Assembly (NCBI GenBank): GCA_016705365.1
Contig: JADIYI010000008.1
Coordinates: 2,108,001-2,172,000, forward strand
Source: Gammaproteobacteria bacterium
GTDB lineage: Bacteria; Pseudomonadota; Gammaproteobacteria; Pseudomonadales; UBA5518
Reading direction: 5' to 3'
DNA length: 64,000 nucleotides
Shown: positions 22,399 to 31,500 of the stretch, in pieces
Layout of the letters: every line of letters begins with the position of its first letter
How positions within the stretch are numbered: the stretch's first letter is position 1
Notes under the pieces: model-generated
Databases searched by the model: none
The model's input: the letters and a program-made list of their open reading frames with translations, nothing else
What the model was told of the DNA's origin: nothing
Program-made: the position numbers and the translations under genes

Positions 22399-23148
22399 AT
22401 GTCAGGGTTGAAAGATAAACGCATCATCGTGACCGGCGGCGCGGGTGGCATCGGCAATGCCGCGGTACGCTTGTTCGTGGAACGAGGCGCACGGGTTGCC
22501 TGCACCTACCACTCCACGCGACCGGAACTGCCGCCGGCAGTGGCGAGCTACCGCTGCGATATCACGGACCGTACCGCGGTCGAGACGGTTTTCGGACGCA
22601 TGGCCGATGATCTCGGCGGCCTCGAGGTGCTGGTGCATGCCGCGGGGATACATGGGTCGCAGGCGGCCGAAGAGGTGGACGCCGCTGCCTGGGACCGCAT
22701 GTTCGACGCCAATGCCAAGGCAACCGTGTGGACCAACCAGGCGGCTTTTCGCCGGATGCGCACAAGCGGCGGTTCGATCATCAACATGGGCTCCGTGGAA
22801 GGTGTGCGTGGCTTTGGGGGCAATGCGGTCTATGCAGCCTCGCGTGGCGCGGTGATGGCCTGGACCCGCAGCGTTGCCCTGGAATGGGGTGCCGCGAAGG
22901 TGCGCGTCAACTGTGTGGCACCGGCAATCGCGACCTCGATCTTCGAGCGCCAGATGGCGACGATGGACCCGGCGGTACTTGCCATGGTCGAGGCGGATCT
23001 GCGCCGGAGCATACCGCTTGGCGGCACGCTCGGCGATCCGCTGTACGATCTCGCTCCGGTGCTGGCCTTCCTTGCCAGTGACGATTCGCGCTTCATCACC
23101 GGGCAGACGATTGCGGTCGATGGTGGCTTGATGATGCTCGGCTCGTGA
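22399..23148 (+). CDS. Short-chain dehydrogenase/reductase
   Basis: 249 residues from the ATG at 22399; the open frame upstream is not native. It has the Rossmann cofactor motif TGGAGGIG (about 12-19), HAAG as the structural NAAG equivalent (about 80-83), catalytic Ser in GSVEG, and YAASRGAV, in which the catalytic Lys of YxxxK is replaced by Arg. The C-terminus FITGQTIAVDGG is standard. The Lys-to-Arg change could reduce or alter activity. No operon partner is obvious; it follows an uncertain remnant and precedes a short ORF. Substrate unknown. Confidence 0.85.
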   Translation: MSGLKDKRIIVTGGAGGIGNAAVRLFVERGARVACTYHSTRPELPPAVASYRCDITDRTAVETVFGRMADDLGGLEVLVHAAGIHGSQAAEEVDAAAWDRMFDANAKATVWTNQAAFRRMRTSGGSIINMGSVEGVRGFGGNAVYAASRGAVMAWTRSVALEWGAAKVRVNCVAPAIATSIFERQMATMDPAVLAMVEADLRRSIPLGGTLGDPLYDLAPVLAFLASDDSRFITGQTIAVDGGLMMLGS

Positions 23149-23203
23149 ATCGCGCACCGATCCGCAGCGGCGACAAACCGATCTGGACAAGCTCGGAAAC
23201 TCC

Positions 23204-23359
23204 ATGATGAGCGACAGGGAAAATCTGTTCGAGCTGGTGGAGCGGATGCCGACGTTTTCGCGCAACGTCGTGCGCATCAATGCCGAGTTGCTCGCTTCGC
23301 AGCCCCCTGGCGGGCCGCAAATCGTGATGGCCAGCGAAGGGCTCGGCTTCGGGGTCTGA
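23204..23359 (+). CDS. Short ORF of 51 codons, uncertain
   Basis: ATG-ATG start at 23204, stop at 23357-23359. The sequence starts MMSDRENLFELVERMP and looks like an amphipathic helix followed by a Gly/Pro-rich tail. No good ribosome site and no recognised family. It lies in the 330-bp gap between the SDR and the propeller protein. It may be a small gene, a truncated remnant or chance. Confidence 0.25.
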   Translation: MMSDRENLFELVERMPTFSRNVVRINAELLASQPPGGPQIVMASEGLGFGV

Positions 23360-23478
23360 GCCGGTATCCGCTGCGCGAACGCGATCCTTGCCGACATTGC
23401 GAAACATCTCTCGGCGCATGGCGCTGCGATGCGCTACAAATGTTCTGGTGACATGCACCTTGCGGAGAACCCCGACCG

Positions 23479-25836
23479 ATGAGCCTCATAGCACGGATCG
23501 TCGCCTTGCCCTGCCTCTTGTGGGCGCTGTGTGCCGGCAGTCCGGCGGCACTTGCCGGGGCCGGCCCCATCCTGTTCGTGACCCAGGTGCCATGGGTGGG
23601 TTTCACGACCATTGCCGAGGCTTTCGGCACCCAGCGTGCGGAGATGCAGAGCGTGCCGAGGGGCGGTGATCTGTGGATCCGCTATCCTGACGGCACGCTG
23701 CGCAACCTGACCCAGGAGGCGGGATTCGGCAGTACCGGCTCGCAGGATGTCACGGGCATCGCGGTACGCCAGCCGGTGGTGCACTGGAGCGGCGAGCGCG
23801 CGTTGTTCAGCATGGTGGTGGGTGCGCCCGGCAAGCGTTACGAGGTCGCGGATTACCGCTGGCAGCTCTACGAGGTCAGCGGGCTGGCGCAGGGACAAAG
23901 CGCAAAGATCAGCAAGGTGCGCTGCCAGCCTGGCGCCTACAACAATATCGCGCCGGCCTACGGTTCCGATGATTCGATCATTTTCGTCTCCGACAGGCCA
24001 CGCAGCGGTCTTGCGCGTCTCTATCCGCAGCGCGACGAGTACGAATCCACGCCGATCGATACCGGCCTGTGGAAAATCGATCCGCTCGCCTGCCGCTTCA
24101 AGCTGATCGAGCATGCGCCATCGGGTGTCACGTATCCCACGGTCGATTCCTATGGCCGCATCCTGTTCACCAAGTGGGATCATCTGCAACGTGACCAGCA
24201 GGCCGATGCCGACGTGTTCGATGCCGGTAGCTACGGCAGTTTCAACTATGCCTCGGAGAGCAGCACCGTGGTACCCGCCGTGCCGACGCGCACCGAGTAC
24301 TTTCCGGAGTTGCGCCGCGCCGCATACTCCCTGCTGCCGGCCCAGGGTTACGACGGAAAACGCATCGCCGCGAACTACCCGCTGAACGGCCACACCTTCA
24401 ACCATTTCTTTCCGTGGACGCTGAACCAGGACGGATCGGAGGAGGAGACGCTCAACCACATCGGGCGCCACGAACTCGGTGGCAGCTACAGCGAAGCGAA
24501 CTTTCGCAATGACCCGGCCCTGAGCTATTTCCAGCCGGGGAAGTTCAACGCGGCGCCCATCTTTCTGTCCGGCAGTGGTGGTACCTTTCACCTGCGCGAG
24601 GATCCGCTGGTGCGCGGGCGCATCTGGAGCGTGCGCGCGCCGGAGTTCAGCACCGCGACGGCGGGCGATCTGATCCGCCTGCAGGGCGCGCCCGATGCCA
24701 GCCCGGAAAAATCCCGGGTCGTGCTGGTCGCCTCGAAGAGTACTTTTGGCCGCTTTCGCAACCCCCTTCCGTTGTCTGACGGGCGGCTGCTGGTGGTGCA
24801 CACACCGCACAAGGGCGACGAGGAAAACAGCGGCAGCACGAGCACTCCGGAAATCAATTACGACTTCCGTATTCGCGAGTTCCACCTGGCGCCGAAAGCC
24901 CTCGGCGAGCTGCTCACGGCGGGTATCCAGCAATGCGTGTCGTGGTGGGATCCGGATCAGCGGGTGAACTGGTGCGGCACCATGTGGGAGCTCGATCCGG
25001 TCGAGGTCGTGGCGCGGGTGGTGCCGCGCAAGCGCGTGGCGCCACCGCTGCCGGCGCGCGAGCGCCAGGTGCTGGCTGCTGCCGGCGTCGGCGAGGCGTT
25101 GTTGCGCAACTGGCTGCACGCGCGTGACCTGGCACTGATCGTGAGCCGCAATGTTACGGCGCGCGACCGTGCCGACGAGCAGCAACCCTTCAATCTCGCC
25201 GTTGCCGGCGGCGGCGCCGAAACCATTGGCCTCGGTGGTGCAAAAATCTATCCGGTCTCGCATATGCAGTTGTTCCAGGCCGACCAGATCCGCGGCTATT
25301 TCCGCTATCAATCGAGCGTGCCCAAGCCCGGCCGGCGCGTGCTCGCGGTGCCAATGCATCATCCGGCTGCACTCGCGGCCATGGGCGATTATCCGAGCGG
25401 GCCGCAGGGCGCTGTGCCGCTGGCGAGCGACGGCTCGATGGCCGCATTCGTGCCGGCGCGCCGCGCGCTGGCCTGGCAGCTGATCGACGCCGGCAAGAGC
25501 GGCTGGGAGCAGGCGGTAGTGCGCGAGCGCAACTGGATCAGTTTCAAGCCCGGGGAACGGCGCGTATGCACCGCGTGTCACGGCATCAACAAGCTGGACC
25601 AGTCCGGCAACCTGCCCCCCGCGAACCCGCCGCAGGCGCTGGCCAGGCTGCTCGGTGAATGGAAGGACGTGGTGCGCAACCATTGCCCTCCGGACGGCGG
25701 TACCGGCAGCTGGAGTTACAGCGGTGTCGAGTGGTCGGCCTGTGACGAGAATTCACGTTACAGGATCCAGGCCTGTGCGGGCGGCAATGGTTGCTGCAAC
25801 GGGATGCCGAAAACCCAGACCCTCGAATGTCCCTGA
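23479..25836 (+). CDS. Exported beta-propeller protein with one C-terminal haem c motif (HzsA-like)
   Basis: 785 residues. A signal peptide (about 1-27, ending ALAG) precedes PILFVTQVP and a series of propeller-blade repeats of the PD40/TolB type, such as PDGTLRNLT, SDDSIIFVSDRPRSG and VDSYGRILFTKWDHL (about 70-240). The C-terminal part has a haem-binding CTACHG (Cys697, His701) and a Cys-rich tail with at least six further Cys. This layout resembles hydrazine-synthase alpha-subunit-like proteins that occur outside anammox bacteria, but only one haem motif is present rather than two. It is therefore a periplasmic redox or binding protein of unknown reaction. It is not in an obvious operon. 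Confidence 0.65.
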   Translation: MSLIARIVALPCLLWALCAGSPAALAGAGPILFVTQVPWVGFTTIAEAFGTQRAEMQSVPRGGDLWIRYPDGTLRNLTQEAGFGSTGSQDVTGIAVRQPVVHWSGERALFSMVVGAPGKRYEVADYRWQLYEVSGLAQGQSAKISKVRCQPGAYNNIAPAYGSDDSIIFVSDRPRSGLARLYPQRDEYESTPIDTGLWKIDPLACRFKLIEHAPSGVTYPTVDSYGRILFTKWDHLQRDQQADADVFDAGSYGSFNYASESSTVVPAVPTRTEYFPELRRAAYSLLPAQGYDGKRIAANYPLNGHTFNHFFPWTLNQDGSEEETLNHIGRHELGGSYSEANFRNDPALSYFQPGKFNAAPIFLSGSGGTFHLREDPLVRGRIWSVRAPEFSTATAGDLIRLQGAPDASPEKSRVVLVASKSTFGRFRNPLPLSDGRLLVVHTPHKGDEENSGSTSTPEINYDFRIREFHLAPKALGELLTAGIQQCVSWWDPDQRVNWCGTMWELDPVEVVARVVPRKRVAPPLPARERQVLAAAGVGEALLRNWLHARDLALIVSRNVTARDRADEQQPFNLAVAGGGAETIGLGGAKIYPVSHMQLFQADQIRGYFRYQSSVPKPGRRVLAVPMHHPAALAAMGDYPSGPQGAVPLASDGSMAAFVPARRALAWQLIDAGKSGWEQAVVRERNWISFKPGERRVCTACHGINKLDQSGNLPPANPPQALARLLGEWKDVVRNHCPPDGGTGSWSYSGVEWSACDENSRYRIQACAGGNGCCNGMPKTQTLECP

Positions 25837-25927
25837 GTTGGCGTAACCCCCGGCGCGGATTTGGCGTATTGTTGGCGCACTGATCACGTGCGCGTTGCCC
25901 AGCAACAGAATTCCGGAGCGCCCTGTC

Positions 25928-27163
25928 ATGACCCGTCATTACCACAGCAAGCTGCATCTTCCCGAGGCGCCGTTTCGCCCCGGCGAGGTACCCGATTATT
26001 CGTACCTGGACATTCCGGCGCCGGAGGACTCGTTTCGTCCCGATCCGTTGTGCGAGCCGGTCGCGACGCGCGAACTGTGTTTCGGGCTGATTCGCGTGCT
26101 GGACGATGCGGGTCATGCCAAGGGTCCGTGGGGTGAAGACGTTTCCGCCGCAACCTTGCGCACCGGGCTGCGTCACATGCTGATGACGCGTTGTTACGAC
26201 GACCGCATGTTCCGCATGCAGCGCCAGGGCAAGCTCTCGTTTTACATGAAATGCACCGGCGAGGAGGCGATTGCGGTCGGGCAGGCGATGGCATTGCGCC
26301 CGGGCGACATGCTGTTCCCGAGCTACCGCCAGCAGGGATTGCTGTTCGTGCGCGGACGCGATGTGGTCGACATGATGTGTCACTGCATCTCGAACTCGCG
26401 CGACAATTGCAAGGGCCGGCAGATGCCGATCATGTACAGCTGGAAGGACGGCAACTACTTCACCATTTCCGGCAACCTTGCCACCCAGTTCAGCCAGGCG
26501 GTGGGGTGGGCAATGGGCTCGGCCTACAAGGGCGAGGACCATATCGCCGCGACCTGGGTCGGTGAGGGCAGCAGCGCCGAAGCCGATGTGTACCAGGCGA
26601 TGCTGTTTGCCTCGACCTACAAGGCGCCGGTGCTGCTCAATATCGTGAACAACCAGTGGGCAATCTCCACGCCGCAGAGCGTGGTCTCGGGTGATACGAC
26701 CTTTGCCGCGCGTGCGATCGGCATGAACATCGCCGGGCTGCGCGTCGACGGCAACGATTTTCTCGCGGTGCACGCGGTCACCCGCTGGGCGGCGGAGCGC
26801 GCCCGCGGCGGCGGCGGCGCGACGCTGATCGAGTTCTTCACCTATCGCGCGGAGGGGCACTCGACCAGCGACGATCCCAGCGTCTACCGGCCCAAGGGTG
26901 AATCGGAGGTCTGGCCGCTGGGTGACCCGATCGAGCGCCTGAAGCAGCACCTGACAAGGTGCGGCGAATGGAGCGAGGAACAGCATGGCACGCTCCTGGC
27001 GGAGCTCGAGGAACGCAACACGGCGGCGTGGAAACAGGCCGAGTCCTACGGTTCGCTGGAGGACGGTCCGCACTGGCCGGTGAGTTCGATGTTCGAGGAT
27101 GTGTTCAAGGGCTTGCCGCCGCATCTGCGCAAGCAGCGCCACCGCATGATGGAGGGCGACTGA
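25928..27163 (+). CDS. bkdA1: Branched-chain 2-oxoacid dehydrogenase E1 alpha
   Basis: 411 residues from the ATG at 25928. The long N-terminus (about 70 residues before the core) is typical of Pseudomonas-type BkdA1. The thiamine diphosphate motif runs from GEGSSAEAD (about 211) to NNQWAIST (about 240-247), and RAEGHSTSDDPSVYRPK (about 314-330) holds the phosphorylation-loop region conserved in BCKDH E1alpha. It decarboxylates 2-oxoacids from Val, Leu and Ile. The stop is followed directly by bkdA2 (1-nt gap), so E1 subunits are made together. Confidence 0.92.
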   Translation: MTRHYHSKLHLPEAPFRPGEVPDYSYLDIPAPEDSFRPDPLCEPVATRELCFGLIRVLDDAGHAKGPWGEDVSAATLRTGLRHMLMTRCYDDRMFRMQRQGKLSFYMKCTGEEAIAVGQAMALRPGDMLFPSYRQQGLLFVRGRDVVDMMCHCISNSRDNCKGRQMPIMYSWKDGNYFTISGNLATQFSQAVGWAMGSAYKGEDHIAATWVGEGSSAEADVYQAMLFASTYKAPVLLNIVNNQWAISTPQSVVSGDTTFAARAIGMNIAGLRVDGNDFLAVHAVTRWAAERARGGGGATLIEFFTYRAEGHSTSDDPSVYRPKGESEVWPLGDPIERLKQHLTRCGEWSEEQHGTLLAELEERNTAAWKQAESYGSLEDGPHWPVSSMFEDVFKGLPPHLRKQRHRMMEGD

Positions 27164-27164
27164 G

Positions 27165-28178
27165 ATGGCGCGCATGAACATGATCCAGGCGATCAATTCC
27201 GCACTCGATCTGAGCATGGGGCGCGATGAAAACGTGCTGGTGCTCGGCGAGGACGTGGGTTATTTCGGCGGCGTGTTTCGCTGCACCGCCGGGCTGCAGA
27301 AAAAATACGGCAGGCATCGCGTGCTCGATACGCCGATCGCCGAGGGCGGCATCATCGCCACCGCGATCGGCATGGGCGTCAACGGGCTGCGTCCGGTCGC
27401 GGAAATCCAGTTTGCCGATTACATCTACCCGGCGACGGACCAGATCATCAGCGAACTGGCGCGTTTGCGTTATCGCAGCGGCGGCGAGTTCTGGGCGCCG
27501 GTGGTGGTGCGCTCGCCCTGCGGCGGCGGAATCCGTGGCGGGCAGACGCATTCGCAATCGCCGGAAGGGATATTCACCCACGTATGCGGCCTGAAGACCG
27601 TGATCCCGTCGAATCCCTACGATGCCAAGGGCCTGCTGATCGCCGCGATCGAGGACGACGACCCGGTGATGTTCTTCGAACCCAAGCGCATCTACAACGG
27701 TCCCTTCGATGGCGATCCGCACAAGCCGGCGGAGTCCTGGGCGAATCATCCGCAGGGCGAAGTGCCGGAAGCCTATTACACGATTCCGATCGGCGAGGCC
27801 GCGATACGCCGCAGGGGCAACGATGTCACCGTGATCACCTACGGCACCATGGTGCATGTCGCGGCGGCTGCAATAGACAGGAGCGGCATCGACGCCGAAC
27901 TGGTCGATCTGCGTACCCTGCTGCCGCTCGATACCGAGACGGTCATGGAGTCGGTCCTGCGCACCGGGCGCTGCGTGGTGATCCACGAAGCAACCCGCAC
28001 CAGCGGTTTCGGCGCGGAACTGGTCGCCGAGATCCAGGAGGAGTGCTTCTATCACCTCGAGGCACCGATACAGCGCGTGACCGGCTGGGACACTCCCTAT
28101 CCGCATGCCTTCGAGTGGGAATACTTTCCCAGCCAGGACCGGATCATCGCGGCGATGCGCCGCACACTGGAGGGCTGA
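27165..28178 (+). CDS. bkdA2: Branched-chain 2-oxoacid dehydrogenase E1 beta
   Basis: 337 residues. Transketolase-like pyrimidine-binding domain with LGEDVGYFGGVFRCTAGL (about 26-43), DTPIAEGGIIATAIGMG (about 56-72) and the C-terminal transketolase domain with VTVITYG (about 221-227) and HEATRTSGFGAELVAEI. It forms the E1 heterotetramer with BkdA1. It is separated from E1alpha by one base and from E2 by 4 bp. Confidence 0.93.
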   Translation: MARMNMIQAINSALDLSMGRDENVLVLGEDVGYFGGVFRCTAGLQKKYGRHRVLDTPIAEGGIIATAIGMGVNGLRPVAEIQFADYIYPATDQIISELARLRYRSGGEFWAPVVVRSPCGGGIRGGQTHSQSPEGIFTHVCGLKTVIPSNPYDAKGLLIAAIEDDDPVMFFEPKRIYNGPFDGDPHKPAESWANHPQGEVPEAYYTIPIGEAAIRRRGNDVTVITYGTMVHVAAAAIDRSGIDAELVDLRTLLPLDTETVMESVLRTGRCVVIHEATRTSGFGAELVAEIQEECFYHLEAPIQRVTGWDTPYPHAFEWEYFPSQDRIIAAMRRTLEG

Positions 28179-28182
28179 TTCG

Positions 28183-29547
28183 ATGGCGCGCCAGGTGATG
28201 AAGATGCCCGATATCGGCGAGGGCGTGGTCGATGTCGAAATCGTCGCGTGGCATGTGAAGCCCGGCGATACGGTGGCCGAGGACCAGCACTTCGTCGACG
28301 TGATGACCGACAAGGCAACGGTGGAAATGAGCTCGCCGGTGGCCGGCGTGGTGAGCGAGTTGTGCGCGGAGCCCGGCGCGCGTATCACGGTCGGGGCGCA
28401 GCTGATCGTGTTCGAGACGGATGCGGCACTGGCCGCAGCGCCCGCAGCGGCTGCGAACGCGGTGGCGGCGCGCGAGCCGGAACCCGAAGCGGCCCCGGCC
28501 GCTGCGCCAGCGCCGCCCGAGCCCCCGTCACCGGTGCGAGCGATTCCGCCCGAAGCCGCGATGGCGCCGGCTGCGCCGTCGCGCGAGTCCATCCCGATCG
28601 CGCACGACTCCGCGCATCGAGCGGCGGCCGCGCCCACCGTTCGTCGCCGCGCGCGCGAAGCCTTGATCGATCTTGCGGGCGTTCCGGCAAGCGGAAAGGG
28701 CGGACGTATCACGCACGAGGATCTGGATCGCTATATCAGCGGCGCGCGGCCCACCCCGAAACCCGCCGTGCCGCTGCTGCGCGATACCGGCGACGCAGCG
28801 CAATATCATGCGCATCCCGTGTCATCGACCGCGATTCCCGTGCCTGGCGCGCCCGGCATGCGCACCCTGAAGCTGATCGGTCTGCGCCGCGTGATCGCGG
28901 AAAAAATGGCCCTCAGCAAACGGCGTATTCCGCACTATTCCTATGTCGAGGAAGTGGATCTGAGCGAACTCGAGTCGCTGCGCCAGCACATGAACGCGGC
29001 GCGCCGCGCCGATCAGCCCAAACTCACTTATCTGGCGTTCATCGTCAGGGCGCTGGTAAAGGCGCTGCGCGAATTTCCGCAATGCAATGCGCATTTCGAT
29101 GACGAGGCCGGCGTGGTGACGCAGTTCGACGCGGTGCACGCCGGGATTGCGGCGCAGACGCCAAACGGGCTGATGGTGCCGGTGGTTCACGATGCACAAG
29201 CGCTCGATCTGTGGCAGACGGCCGCGGAGATCCAGCGCGCGAGCGACGCCGCGCGCAACGGCAAGGCGAGCCGCGCGGAGCTCTCGGGTTCGACGATCAC
29301 GATCACCAGCCTCGGCAAGCTCGGCGGAATCGCCTCGACGCCGGTGATCAATCATCCGCAAGTCGCGATTCTCGGCATCAACAAGAGCGAGCTGCGCCCG
29401 GTGGTGCGCGACGGCGCGATCGTCGCACGGCTGATGATGAACCTCTCGGCTTCATTCGATCATCGCATCGTCGACGGGCATGACGGGGCGAGCCTGGTGC
29501 AAGCGATCAAGGGCCTGCTGGAACATCCGGCGACGATATTTGTCTGA
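28183..29547 (+). CDS. bkdB: Dihydrolipoyl acyltransferase (E2) of branched-chain 2-oxoacid dehydrogenase
   Basis: 454 residues from the ATG at 28183. One lipoyl domain (1-80) with lipoylated Lys44 in DVMTDKATVEM; an Ala/Pro-rich linker; the E1/E3-binding domain at about 150-185 (VRRRAREALIDL, GKGGRITHEDL); a second linker; and the catalytic domain with SFDHRIVDGHDGA near the C-terminus (catalytic His/Asp). It transfers the branched acyl group to CoA. No E3 (dihydrolipoyl dehydrogenase) gene follows, so the cell must share an E3 encoded elsewhere. Confidence 0.94.
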   Translation: MARQVMKMPDIGEGVVDVEIVAWHVKPGDTVAEDQHFVDVMTDKATVEMSSPVAGVVSELCAEPGARITVGAQLIVFETDAALAAAPAAAANAVAAREPEPEAAPAAAPAPPEPPSPVRAIPPEAAMAPAAPSRESIPIAHDSAHRAAAAPTVRRRAREALIDLAGVPASGKGGRITHEDLDRYISGARPTPKPAVPLLRDTGDAAQYHAHPVSSTAIPVPGAPGMRTLKLIGLRRVIAEKMALSKRRIPHYSYVEEVDLSELESLRQHMNAARRADQPKLTYLAFIVRALVKALREFPQCNAHFDDEAGVVTQFDAVHAGIAAQTPNGLMVPVVHDAQALDLWQTAAEIQRASDAARNGKASRAELSGSTITITSLGKLGGIASTPVINHPQVAILGINKSELRPVVRDGAIVARLMMNLSASFDHRIVDGHDGASLVQAIKGLLEHPATIFV

Positions 29548-29631
29548 ATCCGGCGGGGATGTGTGGCGCTGCGGGAACTCTCTCGGCATCAGCGTCGCAG
29601 ACTACGTGGAAGCGGCAGCGCCGGATACGGG

Positions 29632-29708
29632 CAAATCGCGGGCTGGACACCCGACAGGACACCGGGCGTCAGCCGACCCAGAGGGTTGGATCCGGTCGGG
29701 GAGGGGCT
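29632..29708 (+). repeat. Copy A of a 77-bp dispersed direct repeat
   Basis: This matches 34301-34377 at 73 of 77 positions in the same orientation; weaker similarity extends about 20 bp upstream (both copies follow GAAGCGG). It contains an internal GGACACC-5 nt-GGACACC. It lies in the 253-bp convergent gap between bkdB and the polyamine permease gene. The rest of the gap shows no gene. Confidence 0.85.
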
Positions 29709-29800
29709 GAACCGCATCGGCGGCATCAGCATTAAGCTGGCGCGGGTGGCGCCTGAATTCAATTCGCCATTGCCGGGAGTTGCGGGCGGGCGCGCTGGCG

Positions 29801-30610
29801 TCAATGCTCATCGCGGCGCCGCTTGAACTCCGCCGCCAGCACGACTGCCAGCGCAACCAGGAACATCAGCGTGCCAACGACGTTGACCTGCATCGGAATC
29901 TGGCGTTTTGCGGAACCCCAGACGAACATCGGAAAGGTGGTCGTGGTGCCGGCATTGAGGTTGGTGATGATGAAGTCGTCGAAGGACAGCGAGAACGACA
30001 GCAAGGCAGCGCCGAGGATGCCCGGAAATGCCATGGGGAAGGTGACCCTCCAGAACGTTTGCCACGGGGTGGCGTACAAGTCCATGGCAGCCTCCTCGAG
30101 TCGTGGGTCCATGCCGTTCAGGCGTGCCTTGACAGTGACCACCACGAAGGACAGGCAGAACATGATATGGGCGATGAGAATGGTCCAGAACCCCAGTTGT
30201 CCGCCCAGGCCAAGAGCGATGAACAGGGCCAGCAGCGAGGAGCCCATCACGATCTCGGGAGTTGCCATCGGCAGGAGCACCAGCAGGCTGGCGGCAGAAC
30301 GCCCCGCAAAACGGTGCCGCACCAGGGCGAAGGCCATCAGCGTACCCAGGAAGGTAGCGCAGACCGTCGCCAGTACGCCGATCTCCACACTGCGCCAGAG
30401 TGCCTCGCACATGCCGTACGGTTCGCAGGGATGAATCCAGTTGTTCCAGGTAAACGAGCCAAATTCGTACACGTTGCGGCTGGGCGGTGTGTTGAAGCTC
30501 ATCGCCACCACCACCCCGACCGGAATGAACATGTAGACCAGCACCAGCACCCCGATGATCAGCACGAGATGCCTGTCCAGCCAGTTCAACAGGATGCGCC
30601 AGGGCTTCAT
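29801..30610 (-). CDS. potC: Polyamine-type ABC transporter permease (PotC/PotI-like)
   Basis: 269 residues, about six transmembrane helices (about 14-38, 68-92, 103-125, 135-157, 187-208 and 240-260). The EAA-type coupling loop reads EEAAMDLYATPWQTFWRVTFP (about 167-187). In this family it pairs with a PotB-like subunit to import spermidine, putrescine or related cations. It is the last gene of the minus-strand pot operon and overlaps the preceding permease by 4 bp. Substrate specificity within the opine/polyamine group is not settled by sequence. Confidence 0.88.
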   Translation of the reverse strand: MKPWRILLNWLDRHLVLIIGVLVLVYMFIPVGVVVAMSFNTPPSRNVYEFGSFTWNNWIHPCEPYGMCEALWRSVEIGVLATVCATFLGTLMAFALVRHRFAGRSAASLLVLLPMATPEIVMGSSLLALFIALGLGGQLGFWTILIAHIMFCLSFVVVTVKARLNGMDPRLEEAAMDLYATPWQTFWRVTFPMAFPGILGAALLSFSLSFDDFIITNLNAGTTTTFPMFVWGSAKRQIPMQVNVVGTLMFLVALAVVLAAEFKRRRDEH

Positions 30611-31500
30611 AGCAGTTCCTCGGTGCCGGACTTGCGCACGTAGAGCATCACCATGCCGACGATCAGCAGCATCAGCACCATGGACAGCGCAGCGGCGGCC
30701 GGGTAGTCGCCTACCGTGATGAACAGGCTCTCGATGACATTGCCGAGCATGCGGGTCTCGGTGTTGCCGAGCAGTTGCGTGTTGATGTAGTCACCCACCG
30801 CGGGAATGAAGGTCAGCAGCGTGCCTGCCACGACCCCCGGCATGGACAAGGGCAAGGTCACCTTGAGAAAGCCGCGCAAAGGCGAGGCGTAGAGATCCTG
30901 CGCCGCTTCGATCAGGCTCCCGTCGATCTTCTCCAGGGCGGCATAGAGCGGTAGCACCATCAGCGGAATGAAATTGTAGGTCAGTCCGGCCACGACCGAG
31001 ACCGGGGTTGCCAGCAAGTGGCCGCCGGGCGCAAGCAGGTGGAGCGTCTGAAGGGTCTGCACTACGATGCCCTGGTCGGCCAGAATCAACTTCCAGGCCA
31101 GGGTGCGGATCAGGAAGCTGGTGAAAAATGGTGCAATGACCATGACCAGCATGAGGTTGCGCCATTTACCGGCCTTGAATGCCATGCTGTAGGCCAGGGG
31201 ATAGCCCAGCAGCAGGCACAACACCGTGGCGATTCCACCGTAAAGCAGCGAGCGCCCGAGGGGGCCGGTGTAATCGCCGATTGCATGCCAGTAATTCGTG
31301 ACGCTCCACGTCATCTCGTAACCGGCGATCGCGCCACCGCCGGGGTCATAGAGGCTGGTAGCCACCAGTGAATACAAGGGGACGATAAAGAACAGCGCCA
31401 GCCACAGACCGCCAGGCAGCAGCAGCCAGTAGCCCAGGGGAATGCGATGCCGCTGCGCGGGCACCTCGAGCACGGGCGGCGTTGCGGGAGTGGTGGCCAT
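30607..31500 (-). CDS. potB: Polyamine-type ABC transporter permease (PotB/PotH-like)
   Basis: 297 residues from the ATG at 31500; its A is also the last base of the ATPase stop codon (TGATG), so translation is coupled. The hydrophobic start YWLLLPGGLWLALFFIVPL (about 24-42) is characteristic of PotB. The EAA loop is at about 194-215 (EAAQDLYASPLRGFLKVTLP). Six helices are visible. It forms the channel with PotC. Confidence 0.88.
   Translation of the reverse strand: MATTPATPPVLEVPAQRHRIPLGYWLLLPGGLWLALFFIVPLYSLVATSLYDPGGGAIAGYEMTWSVTNYWHAIGDYTGPLGRSLLYGGIATVLCLLLGYPLAYSMAFKAGKWRNLMLVMVIAPFFTSFLIRTLAWKLILADQGIVVQTLQTLHLLAPGGHLLATPVSVVAGLTYNFIPLMVLPLYAALEKIDGSLIEAAQDLYASPLRGFLKVTLPLSMPGVVAGTLLTFIPAVGDYINTQLLGNTETRMLGNVIESLFITVGDYPAAAALSMVLMLLIVGMVMLYVRKSGTEELL

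Noticed and set aside
23434..25683. A 749-codon minus-strand frame opposite the propeller protein
   Set aside because: No coherent domain; the plus-strand gene has a signal peptide, blade repeats and a haem motif.
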